A stretch of 64,000 nt of DNA from Parachlamydiales bacterium (GTDB lineage: Bacteria; Chlamydiota; Chlamydiia; Chlamydiales; Rhabdochlamydiaceae). Where the stretch lies: contig PLXY01000006.1 of NCBI GenBank assembly GCA_003153295.1, forward strand, positions 1-64,000, read 5' to 3'. The translations under genes and the position numbers were made by a program. Positions 43,597 through 53,238 of the stretch are shown piece by piece (the first letter of the stretch is position 1; each line of letters begins with the position of its first letter). The notes beneath the pieces are model-generated. The model was not told the origin of the DNA and searched no databases. It saw only the letters and a program-made list of their open reading frames with translations.

Positions 43597-44042
43597 ATGA
43601 GTTCTAAATGGATGCTCTGTAATATTTTTTTTATTTTTTCTGCCCACGCAGATGCATTATTAACGGAGTACTATCCGGCGAGGACAAAAAGTGTACTGGA
43701 ACAGGCTTTGGAGAAAAATTCGCGCCAGCTTCTATGCGGGCGTATAAAAATAAAAGACGGAGCCTTGGAAGAGGTCCGCCAGTGGTTTCAAACGCTACTA
43801 AAGAGAAAAGAAGAACTCTTAGAAGCTTTTGCATCAGAGGGCGTTTGCTCGAGTCTGTTTTTCTGGAGCATACGCAGGAGGGTGACTTTCTCATCTATTA
43901 TATGAGACAAGATGACATTGAAAAAGTTTATGCGAATCTTGCGAAATTTCAGCTTCCTGTGAGACTTTTTCATGTTGAATGTTGGAAAAAATACTGCGAA
44001 GAATGTACTGTCTTGGAACCTATTTTTGATTTGCAGAGGTAA
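43597..44042 (+). pseudogene. Exported DUF6176-like protein interrupted by a frameshift
   Basis: Two overlapping frames together make one protein. From the ATG at 43597 (AAGGA site) comes a signal peptide-like start (MLCNIFFIFSAHADA), then LLCGRIKIKDGALEEVRQWFQTLLKRKEELLEAFASEG. The continuation, LLESVFLEHTQEGDFLIYYMRQDD through ECTVLEPIFDLQR, is in another frame ending at 44042. The join is at 43841-43848 and is explained by one missing base. The combined protein would be about 148 residues and matches the layout of DUF6176-type small proteins. It could be a true recent mutation, a sequencing error, or, less likely, programmed slippage. It sits 2 bp before dacB. Confidence 0.7.
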
Positions 44043-44044
44043 AC

Positions 44045-45373
44045 ATGTTATTAACGATTCTTTTGTCTACGACATTATTGCTTGGAGAAGGAGACTCTTC
44101 TTGGGACCACGCCTCGGTGAGCGCGTATGCGATCAACACAAAAACGAGCGAAGTGGTGATGGATCAAAGCAGTGATAAAAGTTTGATGCCCGCTTCTTGC
44201 ATGAAGGTCATCACGACGGCAGCAGCTTTACAAATCTTAGGGCCAGAGACCCGTTTCCAAACAGATTTAGAGCATGATGGAACAGTCGACAGAGGAGTTC
44301 TTCAGGGCAATCTCTATATTCGCGGAGGAGGAGATCCGTGTCTGGGCTCGGAGAGGGTTGAAGGTTCACTATCCTGGGACAAACAAATCGAAGCCTGGGT
44401 CGATGCTATCCAAAAACTAGGAGTGAAGCGGATCAAAGGTGAAGTGATCGGTGATGCGACTAGATGGGAAAAGGCCCTGGCTGTACCTAGTTGGAGCTGG
44501 GAAGATTTAGGAAATTATTACGGAGCGGGAGCCTGCGCTTTATCTTTTCATGAAAATGCCTATCAGCTTTTCTTCAAGCCGGGAAATGAAGTCGGGGATA
44601 AAACAGCCATCTTGCGCCAAAATCCTCCGATGCTTGCTTTACAATTCCAGAATGAAGTGACGACAGGACCTGTGGGATCCGGGGATCAGGCTTGTATTTA
44701 TGGTTCTGAATTTTCTCCCTTCCACTATGTCAGAGGGACGATTCCTGCGGGTGTTGAAGAGTTTTCAATCAAAGGATCAATTCCTGATCCCGCTGGGTTG
44801 TGTGGGGCTATGCTGGCGAAGGCATTGGAAGCCAAAGGAATTTCTATTGAGCATCAGAAAATTAACGGGGACAAGAGAACCGTTTTCCATACCACCTATT
44901 CACCCACGGTTAAAGAGATCGTCTATTGGACCAATCAAAAGAGTATCAATCTTTATGCAGAGCATTTGTTAAAAAAAATGGGAGAGGCTGTTTTTAAAGA
45001 AGGTTCGACAAAAGCAGGGATTAAAGCAGTGACCGATTTTTGGCGCTCGAAAAAGATTGATCTCAACGGTTTTAACATGGCCGATGGATCCGGTCTTTCA
45101 AGAAAAAACCTTGTCACCGCCCAGCAATTTGTTTCTATTTTGACACAGATCAAAAACTCCGATTTTTTTCCTGTTTTTTTAGAGTCGCTGCCCCAGGAAA
45201 ACGAGCAAATCAAAGCAAAATCGGGTTCTATGTCACTCGTGAGAGGTTATGTGGGTTATGCAGATGAAGTGATTTTTGCAGTCCTCGTCAATCAATGCTT
45301 AGATCCAAAACTCACTAAAAAAGTGAAAGCGTTCTTGTCAGATGCGAACTGCTTAAAGCCCAATAAAGGTTAA
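44045..45373 (+). CDS. dacB: D-alanyl-D-alanine carboxypeptidase/endopeptidase, PBP4 type
   Basis: 442 residues, S13 family, acting in the periplasm to trim peptidoglycan stem peptides or cut cross-links. Signal peptide MLLTILLSTTLLLGEG. Active site: SCMK in LMPASCMKVITTAAAL (Ser about 54), SIN in NQKSINLYAEHLL, KSG in KAKSGSMSLVRGY; also MADGSGLSRKNLVTA. It supports peptidoglycan turnover in an organism that also encodes the full precursor pathway here. Cotranscribed with the frameshifted gene; overlaps the convergent gene by 4 bp. Confidence 0.93.
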   Translation: MLLTILLSTTLLLGEGDSSWDHASVSAYAINTKTSEVVMDQSSDKSLMPASCMKVITTAAALQILGPETRFQTDLEHDGTVDRGVLQGNLYIRGGGDPCLGSERVEGSLSWDKQIEAWVDAIQKLGVKRIKGEVIGDATRWEKALAVPSWSWEDLGNYYGAGACALSFHENAYQLFFKPGNEVGDKTAILRQNPPMLALQFQNEVTTGPVGSGDQACIYGSEFSPFHYVRGTIPAGVEEFSIKGSIPDPAGLCGAMLAKALEAKGISIEHQKINGDKRTVFHTTYSPTVKEIVYWTNQKSINLYAEHLLKKMGEAVFKEGSTKAGIKAVTDFWRSKKIDLNGFNMADGSGLSRKNLVTAQQFVSILTQIKNSDFFPVFLESLPQENEQIKAKSGSMSLVRGYVGYADEVIFAVLVNQCLDPKLTKKVKAFLSDANCLKPNKG

Positions 45374-46383
45374 CCTGCTGCACGGGAAAGATCAGGACTA
45401 ACAATCTGATTGAAAGGTTTCATGGCTTGTTTCCATTTGTCGATGTGATTTACAAGGTAGGAGATGTTTCCAGAATTGATCACTTCAATCATGGCCCTGG
45501 CCGGTTCCCCCATCTTATGGATAGTTCCTTGGCTCAACGGGGTTTGTTTGTAAATGTAGTTGTCGACTTGAAGAAGTTTGGCTTGTGAGTCTAAAAGACC
45601 TTGTTTTTTTAATTCTTCAAAGTAGATCTCTGCATTGCCTAAGTTTTTCTCCCCATTAACTTGAAAGGTGATGAGTTGTTTTCCCGTTCCTTGGAGTTCT
45701 TTCGAATAAGGGGTATAATTGGTTGATCGGCTAGCACCATTATGGTGGAAATTCTTATAGGTAAAACGAGGAGGTGTAGGATCTTCGATTAATATCCCGA
45801 TATGATAATAGGTATGGGCTCGATGTGTAGGGTTTTGGGCTTGGGGATTTTCAAAGTTGATTTCGCTATTATTTGTCAGTACAAGCTTGCGGGTTGTATA
45901 ACGGACATCATTGATCTTCACTTCCGCAAGTTCTCGAGTCGTGTCAATGAAAACGCTTTCCACTTTACTGTTGAGTAAAATAGTGACTCCTAAAGATTGC
46001 ATGAGGCGTTCCAAATTATGCGTCAATTCATAACACCCTTGGGATGGATAAAAATCAGTAGTCAGCGTCTTTTGCAGGTCCGAAGCTGTGCCGACGATTT
46101 TGCAGCCGGCATACTCTTCTAAAAATTTAATCAAACGCTCATCGCGGCCAAACTCATGACATCCTAAATCGACATGAGGAACACCGCAAATGGTGATGCT
46201 TTTCCAGGCTCCTCCGCATTCCGCGCCTTGCTCAACAATGGCAACACGGTTCCCGAGGGATCTTTTGTAAATAGCCTCAAAGAGGGAAAAAGGACTTGTC
46301 CCTACAACGACGCAATCAAAGTCTGTCTCAATTCCATGAAGGCATACGCACCAGAAGCATAACGACAGGAAAAGGGATTTCAT
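45370..46383 (-). CDS. Exported FAD-dependent oxidoreductase-like protein
   Basis: 337 residues from ATG 46383, which has GGAG seven bases upstream and a clean signal peptide (MKSLFLSLCFWCVCLHGIE); the longer frame lacks sense. The mature start CVVVGTSPFSLFEAIYKRSLGNRVAIVEQ is a Rossmann dinucleotide fold in which the GxGxxG is changed to GTSPFS, followed by CGGAWKS and HVDLGCHEFG, resembling flavin amine-oxidase or protoporphyrinogen-oxidase-like enzymes. No twin-arginine is present, so Sec export of a flavoprotein is unusual. Substrate unknown. The paired Cys may matter. Confidence 0.6.
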   Translation of the reverse strand: MKSLFLSLCFWCVCLHGIETDFDCVVVGTSPFSLFEAIYKRSLGNRVAIVEQGAECGGAWKSITICGVPHVDLGCHEFGRDERLIKFLEEYAGCKIVGTASDLQKTLTTDFYPSQGCYELTHNLERLMQSLGVTILLNSKVESVFIDTTRELAEVKINDVRYTTRKLVLTNNSEINFENPQAQNPTHRAHTYYHIGILIEDPTPPRFTYKNFHHNGASRSTNYTPYSKELQGTGKQLITFQVNGEKNLGNAEIYFEELKKQGLLDSQAKLLQVDNYIYKQTPLSQGTIHKMGEPARAMIEVINSGNISYLVNHIDKWKQAMKPFNQIVSPDLSRAAG

Positions 46384-46433
46384 GTTCAACTCCGGCAAAA
46401 AATATTTTAAAAGAATAGTATTCTTGCTGGAAA

Positions 46434-48641
46434 TTAAAAAAAAGTCGAGAGGGGATCGACATCCACAAGAAGCTGGACGTGAGGATTTCTTTTTAGCGGT
46501 TTTAAAATATCGGTGATCGGCCGTGCCGTACTGCCTTTGATGAGACACTGAAATCTATAGTGGTCTTTGATTTTAGCATAGCCGCAAGGAATCACAGGAT
46601 GCAGTTCATAATTAGGAGGAAGGTTCGTGATGAGAAGCGTTCGAACTTCCTGAGCATATTTGAGGGCAGCCTCGGAATTTTTACTGGTAAAGGTGATCTT
46701 GACGAGATGGCATTCAGGAGGAAAGTGGAACATCTTGCGGGTCTCGATCTCTTCTCGGAAAAAAGCGGGATAGTCGAGTCGTGAGGCATGTTGAATGGTG
46801 GGATGCTCAGGAAGCTGCGTCTGAAGGAGGACTTCTCCTTTCAAGCTGCTCCGTCCGGAGCGGCCTGAGACCTGTGTGATGAGTTGAAAAACATGTTCAG
46901 CGGCTCGAAAGTCGGGGATTTGCAACGCAGCATCTGCATTGAGAACGCCTACTAAAGTCACTGATGGAAAGTGTAGTCCCTTCGCGATCATCTGAGTGCC
47001 AATGAGGACATCGGCCTTTCCTGCACGGAATTGCTTAAAGAGTTTATCGTGGCTTCCTTTATGCCGTGTAGTATCAGCATCCAAACGGATGGTCCGCACC
47101 TGTGGAAAGATTGCATGGAGCGCTCGTTCGACTTGTTCGGTGCCAGCACCTTTGAACTTAAAGCAATCGACAGCTTGACAGCCAGGACAGGTGGAAGGAA
47201 CGGGAAAAAGTTCATAGTTGCAAAGATGGCAGGAAAGGATGTTTTTCCCTTTATGGAAGGTGAGGCTGAGGGAACAATGGGGGCAGTTAAGGATATGGGC
47301 GCAAATAGAGCAGGCAGCGGAAGTATGAAATCCACGGCGATTGAGAAAAACCAGAGATTGCTCGCCGATCTCAATCCGTTTTTTGAGGGCTTCCAGCAGT
47401 GCGTCGGAAAAAAGAGTAAATCCTTTGGCCTTATCGTACTCCCTTCTCATATCAATTAAACGGACAGTAGGCAGATGAGCATGGTCTGCGCGCAATGTCA
47501 GCTCGCTTAAGATATATTTGCCGGCAAGCGCGTTGGCATAGCTTTCGATACTGGGAGTGGCGCTTCCTAAAATGACAGCAGCATTTGAGAATTTCCCGCG
47601 CATGACAGCGACATCGCGGGCATGATAGCAGGGCGTATCGTCTGTTTGTTTATAAGCGGAGTCGTGCTCTTCATCGACGACGATGAGCCCCAGATTTTTC
47701 ACAGGACTGAAAAGGGCCGAGCGGGGTCCCACGACAAGAGAAAGGGTCCCTTCTCGGATTTTTTGCCAGGTATCGCGCCGCTCTCCATCGCTAAGGCGGT
47801 GATGCAAAATGGCGACTTTTTCTTGAAAGCGGCTCCGGAGCCGTTCGACCGTTTGAGATGTCAGGGCAATTTCCGGCACCAGAAAAAGCGCTGATTTGCC
47901 CAGTTCCAGAGTTCGATCGATGGCCTGGAGATAGACTTCGGTTTTTCCACTGCCGGTCACACCATAGAGAAGATGGGTTTCAAACGTGGAGCTATTGATT
48001 GTTTTTAAGATCTTCCCGAGAGCCTCTTCTTGCTCAGGATTCAGTGTTTTATGTTTAGTCTGGAAGAACTCATGGTCGGCCAAGATAGAGCGATCGATAG
48101 CGATCGGTTCCATAGAAACGATTTTTGCCTCGGCAAGAGTCGTGACAGGACTACGGGAAACTTCTGCTTTTTCCAAAAGTTCTGAGAGGAGGATGCCTTG
48201 GGGGTGGCGTAGAAGAACCTCTAAGATTTTTGCTTGAGCGCCGCGCTGTTTAGCGCAAACTTCAGCCAGCTGCGGCCGTGACAAGAGCGATTGAACAAAA
48301 AGCTGCCGCTTTTCTTCCATGCCTTTACGGATGGGAGGAGGTAATAGGAGCTTAATCACTTTAAAAAAAGGGGCGCAGTAATATTTCGAGAGCCAATTAC
48401 CGAGCTGAAGAAGATCCGGAGGAATAGCATCAGGGAAAAGGTCTTGGATAGTTTCAGTTTTTTTAGAATCTGTCTGGTTTTTTAAATGGATGACTGTGCC
48501 GGTGCAGCTCCTTTTTTGTAGGAGGACTTTGACGCGTGTGCCCGGCCGGATCTGATCGATCAGGTGCGCGGGGACCGCATAGTCTAAGGGTTTGTCCAGC
48601 GCTACGTCGACGTAGACAGCAGCGTAGAGAGCATTTTCCAT
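46434..48641 (-). CDS. priA: Primosomal replication restart helicase
   Basis: 735 residues. The N-terminal 3'-binding domain is followed by Walker A YGVTGSGKTEVYLQA (about 230), the DEEH box VVDEEHDSAYKQ, GSATPSIESY, the zinc-binding cluster (CSICAHILNCPHC and CHLCNYELFPVPSTCPGC), and C-terminal GTQMIAKGLHFP and QVSGRSGR. PriA reloads the replisome at collapsed forks. It overlaps the upstream gene by 40 bp and is followed by the exported flavoprotein 50 bp on. Confidence 0.96.
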   Translation of the reverse strand: MENALYAAVYVDVALDKPLDYAVPAHLIDQIRPGTRVKVLLQKRSCTGTVIHLKNQTDSKKTETIQDLFPDAIPPDLLQLGNWLSKYYCAPFFKVIKLLLPPPIRKGMEEKRQLFVQSLLSRPQLAEVCAKQRGAQAKILEVLLRHPQGILLSELLEKAEVSRSPVTTLAEAKIVSMEPIAIDRSILADHEFFQTKHKTLNPEQEEALGKILKTINSSTFETHLLYGVTGSGKTEVYLQAIDRTLELGKSALFLVPEIALTSQTVERLRSRFQEKVAILHHRLSDGERRDTWQKIREGTLSLVVGPRSALFSPVKNLGLIVVDEEHDSAYKQTDDTPCYHARDVAVMRGKFSNAAVILGSATPSIESYANALAGKYILSELTLRADHAHLPTVRLIDMRREYDKAKGFTLFSDALLEALKKRIEIGEQSLVFLNRRGFHTSAACSICAHILNCPHCSLSLTFHKGKNILSCHLCNYELFPVPSTCPGCQAVDCFKFKGAGTEQVERALHAIFPQVRTIRLDADTTRHKGSHDKLFKQFRAGKADVLIGTQMIAKGLHFPSVTLVGVLNADAALQIPDFRAAEHVFQLITQVSGRSGRSSLKGEVLLQTQLPEHPTIQHASRLDYPAFFREEIETRKMFHFPPECHLVKITFTSKNSEAALKYAQEVRTLLITNLPPNYELHPVIPCGYAKIKDHYRFQCLIKGSTARPITDILKPLKRNPHVQLLVDVDPLSTFF

Positions 48642-49234
48642 AATTCACGTTTGAGGTCGGGATTTTTCAGATAGGCTTCAATGGGCTGCATTAAGAGCAG
48701 GGGAGTGTCTTTCAAAAAATGGCTTTTAGAAGAGGGATTCTCTCGGTAAAAACGCGCAAGAGAAATACTTTTCCAAGCTTGAAAAGGAGGAGCCAGGATC
48801 AGCTGCAATGTCGGAGAGTTGAGCGTCAGTTCCCAAGAATTTTCTCTTTCTATTTTACGCATCTCAATCAATTTTGCAGGAGCCAAAAGAGAATCGATGG
48901 CTTTGACAACATTTTGCAAAAAGGTGAGCGCAGGGCCTGTCTCTCCAAAAGAGAGGATGAGAACTTTTGCTGTCAAATGCTGCTCTTTGTAGAGATGGGC
49001 CATTTTTTTTGCGAGGGAGTCATCGGGAATTGTCGAGGTCAAAGGGACTTCAGGGAGGACCTTAGTGATCATCTGCTTCATTTCTGCATCGATATCGGCT
49101 GATTTTTTTGCTGCGGGAATTTGTTTTTTCTGTGGAGAAAAATAGGCGGCTTCTTCGGGCGTGGCCAAAATAGAGCCTTGAGTTAAAGACTCTTCTTTTA
49201 GAAGTGCGATAGCCTGGTGTATTAATTTATCCAT
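48602..49234 (-). CDS. Conserved chlamydial unknown upstream of priA
   Basis: 210 residues, no signal or membrane span, helical and Lys/Leu-rich. KVLILSFGETGPALTFLQNVVKAI and LQLILAPPFQAWKSISLARFYREN are the most structured parts. In C. trachomatis an unknown gene also precedes priA (CT779 by memory). The 40-bp overlap with priA and a 13-bp overlap with the upstream gene show that the three form one transcription unit. Function not known; a DNA-replication partner is possible from position only. Confidence 0.65.
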   Translation of the reverse strand: MDKLIHQAIALLKEESLTQGSILATPEEAAYFSPQKKQIPAAKKSADIDAEMKQMITKVLPEVPLTSTIPDDSLAKKMAHLYKEQHLTAKVLILSFGETGPALTFLQNVVKAIDSLLAPAKLIEMRKIERENSWELTLNSPTLQLILAPPFQAWKSISLARFYRENPSSKSHFLKDTPLLLMQPIEAYLKNPDLKRELWKMLSTLLSTST

Positions 49235-49707
49235 TTTGAGGGATAAAAGCCGCGTTTTTGATATTGAAGGACAATATCTATTTTAACCTGATCAAGGCCT
49301 TCCGGGCAAATTTTATCCAGCATCAATTTAATGGTTGGAGATTTTTGATGCTTCAATAAAAAATAAAGTAAATTTTCGCTCTTTTGAGTGACCCTGACAA
49401 AAGGCTCTAAAAGAGCGAAAAGTTCCACACAAGGAGAGTGGAGTAGATTTAAAAATTGAGTCGCTTCTTTCGCAAGTTCTGGGAAAGCAATCGGTAAAAG
49501 AAGACCGTATTCCCGCATCTTATGGGCGGAGCCGTGTTTCCAGGCCCAATCAAACGGGGCCATTTGTGGAGGAGAGCTTTCGCGAAGGTATTCTTCCGAC
49601 CTAATAAGTTCGCGTAAAATAAATTGGAGTAACAGAGCAGGTCCTTCACCTTTTGCAATCGTATGAGGTGAGAAGGGGGAGTGAAAAAATAGTTGTTGAC
49701 CGATCAT
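49222..49707 (-). CDS. Uncharacterised helical protein, first gene of the priA operon
   Basis: 161 residues, helical, without signal, membrane span or recognisable motif. It includes SPPQMAPFDWAWKHGSAHKMREYG and a C-terminal QVKIDIVLQYQKRGFYPSKWIN. It overlaps the next gene by 13 bp. No promoter stands out in the 70 bp before the ATG at 49707. Confidence 0.55.
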   Translation of the reverse strand: MIGQQLFFHSPFSPHTIAKGEGPALLLQFILRELIRSEEYLRESSPPQMAPFDWAWKHGSAHKMREYGLLLPIAFPELAKEATQFLNLLHSPCVELFALLEPFVRVTQKSENLLYFLLKHQKSPTIKLMLDKICPEGLDQVKIDIVLQYQKRGFYPSKWIN

Positions 49708-49776
49708 TTAAAATCGAAAATATAGGTTTACGGAATTATGAACAAGAATTACTGAAAATCAGATATCGTAGTATTT

Positions 49777-50235
49777 ATGAATCTTGAAGAAGATTGTTTT
49801 CATCTCGGTGTCAAAACTCTCATTCAGAATAATCACGGAAAGCTCCTGTTATTGCAACTTGATCCTAAGAAATTCAAAAATGAAAGTAAGTGGGATATTC
49901 CTGGCGGGCGCATCAAGAAAAATGAATCCGTTGAAAATACTCTTAAACGGGAAGTCTATGAAGAAACGGGACTCCAGAACATAACCTTTTTAAGTCCTTT
50001 AACCATGGTGCTTTCTCCTTTTCGTCTCACAACTAACACCGGTAATGTAGGTCTGATTCTTGCGGTCTATCTATGCCAAGCCCCCGATCCATGTCCCATC
50101 CAATTAAGCGGAGAGCATGTTCATTTTGGCTGGTTTTCACCCAAAGAAGCTGCTGAAATGTTGAAAATGAACCACGCTCCTGAGCTGATAGAAAAAATCA
50201 CTCAAATAATCCCGAAACATACTCTGAAGAATTAA
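49777..50235 (+). CDS. Nudix hydrolase
   Basis: 152 residues. Nudix box G(RIKKN)E...KREVYEETG at about 46-68, preceded by KWDIPGGRI; begins with HLGVKTLIQNNHGKLLLLQ. It may clean up oxidised or non-canonical nucleotides, or act on another nucleoside diphosphate derivative; the sequence does not say which. Its 3' end overlaps the convergent ftsY by 38 bp, an unusually long coding overlap. Confidence 0.82.
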   Translation: MNLEEDCFHLGVKTLIQNNHGKLLLLQLDPKKFKNESKWDIPGGRIKKNESVENTLKREVYEETGLQNITFLSPLTMVLSPFRLTTNTGNVGLILAVYLCQAPDPCPIQLSGEHVHFGWFSPKEAAEMLKMNHAPELIEKITQIIPKHTLKN

Positions 50236-51103
50236 AAGGCGTCAGATCGTCGATCTGTTCGCCAACCCCGACCCAGCGGATCGGAATGCCCATCTCACGA
50301 TAAATCGGAAGGATCACGCCGCCTTTGGCGCTCCCATCCAGTTTAGCCATGAGGATGCCAGTCAATGGTGTGAATTGATGGAACACCTGAGCTTGATCGA
50401 CGGCATTTTGTCCAATCGTTGCATCTAAAACTAAAATAATCTCATGGGGAGATCCCGGGATGACTTTGTTGCAGACGCGGCGGATTTTTTCCAGCTCATG
50501 CATGAGATCGGTCTTATTTTGAAGCCGGCCGGCCGTGTCGATCAAAACAACATCGCTGCCCCGGTTTTTTGCAGCTGTTAGGGCATCAAAAGCGACACTA
50601 GAAGGATCGCTTCCGCTTTGAGCTTTGACAATATCGACCCCGAGCTTATGAGCCCAGAGAGAAAGCTGGTCAATCGCACCGGCGCGGAATGTGTCCCCTG
50701 CAGCCAGCAGGACTTTTTTACCTTCTTTTTTCAAAAGGTTAGCCAGCTTGGCAATCGAGGTGGTTTTTCCACTTCCATTGATCCCGACGATGAGAAAAAC
50801 CAGGGGATGACCTGTAGAGGCTTGGGTTTTTGGAGGAGCATTCAAAAGATCTTGGGCAAAGGTGCGCATGCGGGCGAGGATCTCTTCGGAAGAGGCTTCG
50901 GGATTTTTCCGCAGAAAGCCTTTGAGGTCTTCGATAAATTCTTGGGTCACCTTGGTTCCAATATCAGCTTGATAGAGGATCTGTTCGAGTTGGTCAAAGG
51001 TCTCTTCATTCCAGGGGGATCCGAAGAGCGCGCGAATTTTTGATCCCAAGAAGGACCGGGTCTTGCTCAGAGCCGATTTGATCTTTTTAAAAATACCGAA
51101 CAT
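50198..51103 (-). CDS. ftsY: Signal recognition particle receptor
   Basis: 301 residues: NG-domain only, with a short basic N-terminus (FGIFKKIKSALSKTRSFLGSKI) and no acidic A-domain, as in other minimal FtsY. GTPase motifs IVGINGSGKTTSIAKLA, DTFRAGAIDQL, DTAGRLQ, KLDGSAKGG. It receives SRP-ribosome complexes at the inner membrane. An AAGG-type ribosome site precedes the ATG at 51103. Divergent from sucC with about 97 bp between them. Confidence 0.95.
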   Translation of the reverse strand: MFGIFKKIKSALSKTRSFLGSKIRALFGSPWNEETFDQLEQILYQADIGTKVTQEFIEDLKGFLRKNPEASSEEILARMRTFAQDLLNAPPKTQASTGHPLVFLIVGINGSGKTTSIAKLANLLKKEGKKVLLAAGDTFRAGAIDQLSLWAHKLGVDIVKAQSGSDPSSVAFDALTAAKNRGSDVVLIDTAGRLQNKTDLMHELEKIRRVCNKVIPGSPHEIILVLDATIGQNAVDQAQVFHQFTPLTGILMAKLDGSAKGGVILPIYREMGIPIRWVGVGEQIDDLTPFNSSEYVSGLFE

Positions 51104-51154
51104 GTCTCAAGCCTTGATTAGAAATTGATTCTATCACATAAGGAAGAAAAAGGC

Positions 51155-51181
51155 AGCTGTTCATTGAGTTAATGAATAGCT
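51155..51181 (+). promoter_or_regulatory. Inverted repeat in the ftsY-sucC intergenic region
   Basis: Two 11-bp arms (51155-51165 and 51171-51181) with one mismatch and a 5-bp centre, 19 bp before the sucC GTG. Its size and position suit an operator for a dimeric regulator or an mRNA hairpin over the sucCD leader. Confidence 0.4.
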
Positions 51182-51200
51182 GGTAAAGAGAGCGAGAGCT

Positions 51201-52379
51201 GTGAACCTACACGAATATCAAGCAAAAGAACTTTTAAAAGCCAGCGGTGTACCCGTGCCCGCATTTGGAGTCGCCAGCAAGCATCAAGAAGTTGAAAAAA
51301 TTATTAAGGATCTGCACTTGAAAGAAGCTGTCATTAAGATCCAGGTCCATGCGGGTGGAAGAGGCAAGGCAGGGGGCGTTAAGTTCGCAAAATCACCGGA
51401 AGAAATCTTAAGCGTAGCAGGCAAATTGATCGGCATGAAGATGGTCAATAACCAAACAGGCTCTGAAGGCGTGGTCGCGCATCAGGTGCTCATCGCACCT
51501 CCGATCGATATCGAAAAAGAATATTATCTCGGCGCTATTGTCGACAGGAACAAAGCAGAGGCTGTTTTAATTGCCTCTCCTGAAGGGGGGATGGAAATCG
51601 AAGAGATTGCTGCCAAACATCCCGATAAAATTTTAACGGTTCCCATTGGGATGGACGGTTCTGTCAAACCTTACCATTTGCTCCGGCTGGCTAAATTCAT
51701 GGGATGGGAAAAACATACCCTGGAAGAGGGGATGAAGATCGCCGCAGCTGTAGGAAAGCTCTTCATTGAAAAAGATGCCTCTCTTTTGGAGATCAATCCG
51801 CTCGTCAAGTCTAAAGACGGAAAGCTCTGGGCGCTCGATGCTAAGCTCAGCATCGATGACAATGCTCTTTTTCGCCAACCTGAAATTGTCGGTTATTACG
51901 ATCCGAGCCAGCAGTCGCATAATGAAGTCGAGGCCAAAAAACATGACCTGGCTTACATAGCCCTTGAGGGCAACATCGGATGCATGGTCAATGGCGCAGG
52001 GCTTGCGATGGCAACGATGGATATTATTAAGCATGCAGGAGGAAAGCCTGCAAACTTCCTGGATGTGGGCGGTAGCGCAACGGCTGACAAGATTGCAGCG
52101 GGGTTTAAGATTTTAGTTTCCGATCCACATGTCAAAGCAATCCTCGTGAATATTTTCGGCGGGATTATGAACTGCGCGACGATTGCAGAAGGGATTTTAA
52201 CAGCTCTAAAAGAAAATCCGATCAAAATTCCTCTTGTGGTCCGGATGGAAGGGACTAATGTCGAAGAAGGCAAAAAAATGCTGGAAAAGTCAGGTTTGAA
52301 AATTCATACGGCCGATCGACTTGAAGATGCTGCAACTCTTGTCGTGAAGGAGGCGCATCACTATGCCCATTCTCATTGA
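51201..52379 (+). CDS. sucC: Succinyl-CoA synthetase beta subunit
   Basis: 392 residues from a GTG. ATP-grasp N-terminus ([22 protein letters not shown]), [31 protein letters not shown], and the CoA-ligase [16 protein letters not shown]. With SucD it makes succinate and ATP/GTP from succinyl-CoA in the TCA cycle. Its 3' end overlaps sucD by 17 bp. Confidence 0.96.
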   Translation: MNLHEYQAKELLKASGVPVPAFGVASKHQEVEKIIKDLHLKEAVIKIQVHAGGRGKAGGVKFAKSPEEILSVAGKLIGMKMVNNQTGSEGVVAHQVLIAPPIDIEKEYYLGAIVDRNKAEAVLIASPEGGMEIEEIAAKHPDKILTVPIGMDGSVKPYHLLRLAKFMGWEKHTLEEGMKIAAAVGKLFIEKDASLLEINPLVKSKDGKLWALDAKLSIDDNALFRQPEIVGYYDPSQQSHNEVEAKKHDLAYIALEGNIGCMVNGAGLAMATMDIIKHAGGKPANFLDVGGSATADKIAAGFKILVSDPHVKAILVNIFGGIMNCATIAEGILTALKENPIKIPLVVRMEGTNVEEGKKMLEKSGLKIHTADRLEDAATLVVKEAHHYAHSH

Positions 52380-53238
52380 TAAAAACACAAAAGTGATTAC
52401 TCAAGGGATTTCTGGAAAAGCCGGCCGGTACCATACGGAGCAATGTCTTCTCTATGGCTCTAAATTTGTCGGCGGAGTTACACCGGGGAAAGGAGGACAA
52501 GAGATTTTAGGTCTTCCTGTTTTCGATACAGTTTATGAGGCAAAAAAATCGGTCCATCCGGATGCAACCATGATCTTTGTTCCGGCTCCTTTTGCAGCTA
52601 ACGCGATTTTAGAAGCTGAAGATGCCGGAATTCATTTGATTATCTGTATCACGGAAGGGATTCCGATCCGCGACATGGTGGAAGTCAGCCGCGTCATGCG
52701 GCAGTCTCAAAGAAGCCGGCTGATTGGACCTAATTGTCCAGGAATCATCACGCCGGATGCGTGCAAGATCGGTATCATGCCCGGGTATATCCATCAAAAG
52801 GGAAAAATCGGGATCGTTTCACGTTCAGGGACCTTGACTTACGAAGCTGTCTGGCAGACTTCACTCCTGGGACTTGGCCAATCGACATGTGTCGGAATCG
52901 GAGGAGATCCTCTAAATGGGACAGACTTTATCGATGTGCTCAAACTTTTTGAGAAAGATCCTCAGACGGAAGGGATTTTACTCATAGGAGAGATCGGTGG
53001 AGACGCAGAAGAAGCTGCTGCAGAATGGATCAAGCACCATTGCACCAAACCTGTCGCCGCATTCATCGCAGGCGTGACGGCCCCTCCTGGAAAAAGGATG
53101 GGGCATGCGGGTGCGATTGTCTCTGGTGGAAAAGGAGCGGCAAAAGATAAGATCGAAGCCCTAAAAAAAGCAGGCGTTCTTGTCGCTGACAGTCCTGCGC
53201 TCCTAGGAAAAACTATGCTTGAGGCACTGAAGAAATGA
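52363..53238 (+). CDS. sucD: Succinyl-CoA synthetase alpha subunit
   Basis: 291 residues. CoA-binding [32 protein letters not shown], and the phospho-His segment [14 protein letters not shown] (about 246). Completes the SucCD heterodimer. An AAGGAG ribosome site lies inside sucC. Overlaps the following M50 gene by 4 bp. Confidence 0.96.
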   Translation: MPILIDKNTKVITQGISGKAGRYHTEQCLLYGSKFVGGVTPGKGGQEILGLPVFDTVYEAKKSVHPDATMIFVPAPFAANAILEAEDAGIHLIICITEGIPIRDMVEVSRVMRQSQRSRLIGPNCPGIITPDACKIGIMPGYIHQKGKIGIVSRSGTLTYEAVWQTSLLGLGQSTCVGIGGDPLNGTDFIDVLKLFEKDPQTEGILLIGEIGGDAEEAAAEWIKHHCTKPVAAFIAGVTAPPGKRMGHAGAIVSGGKGAAKDKIEALKKAGVLVADSPALLGKTMLEALKK

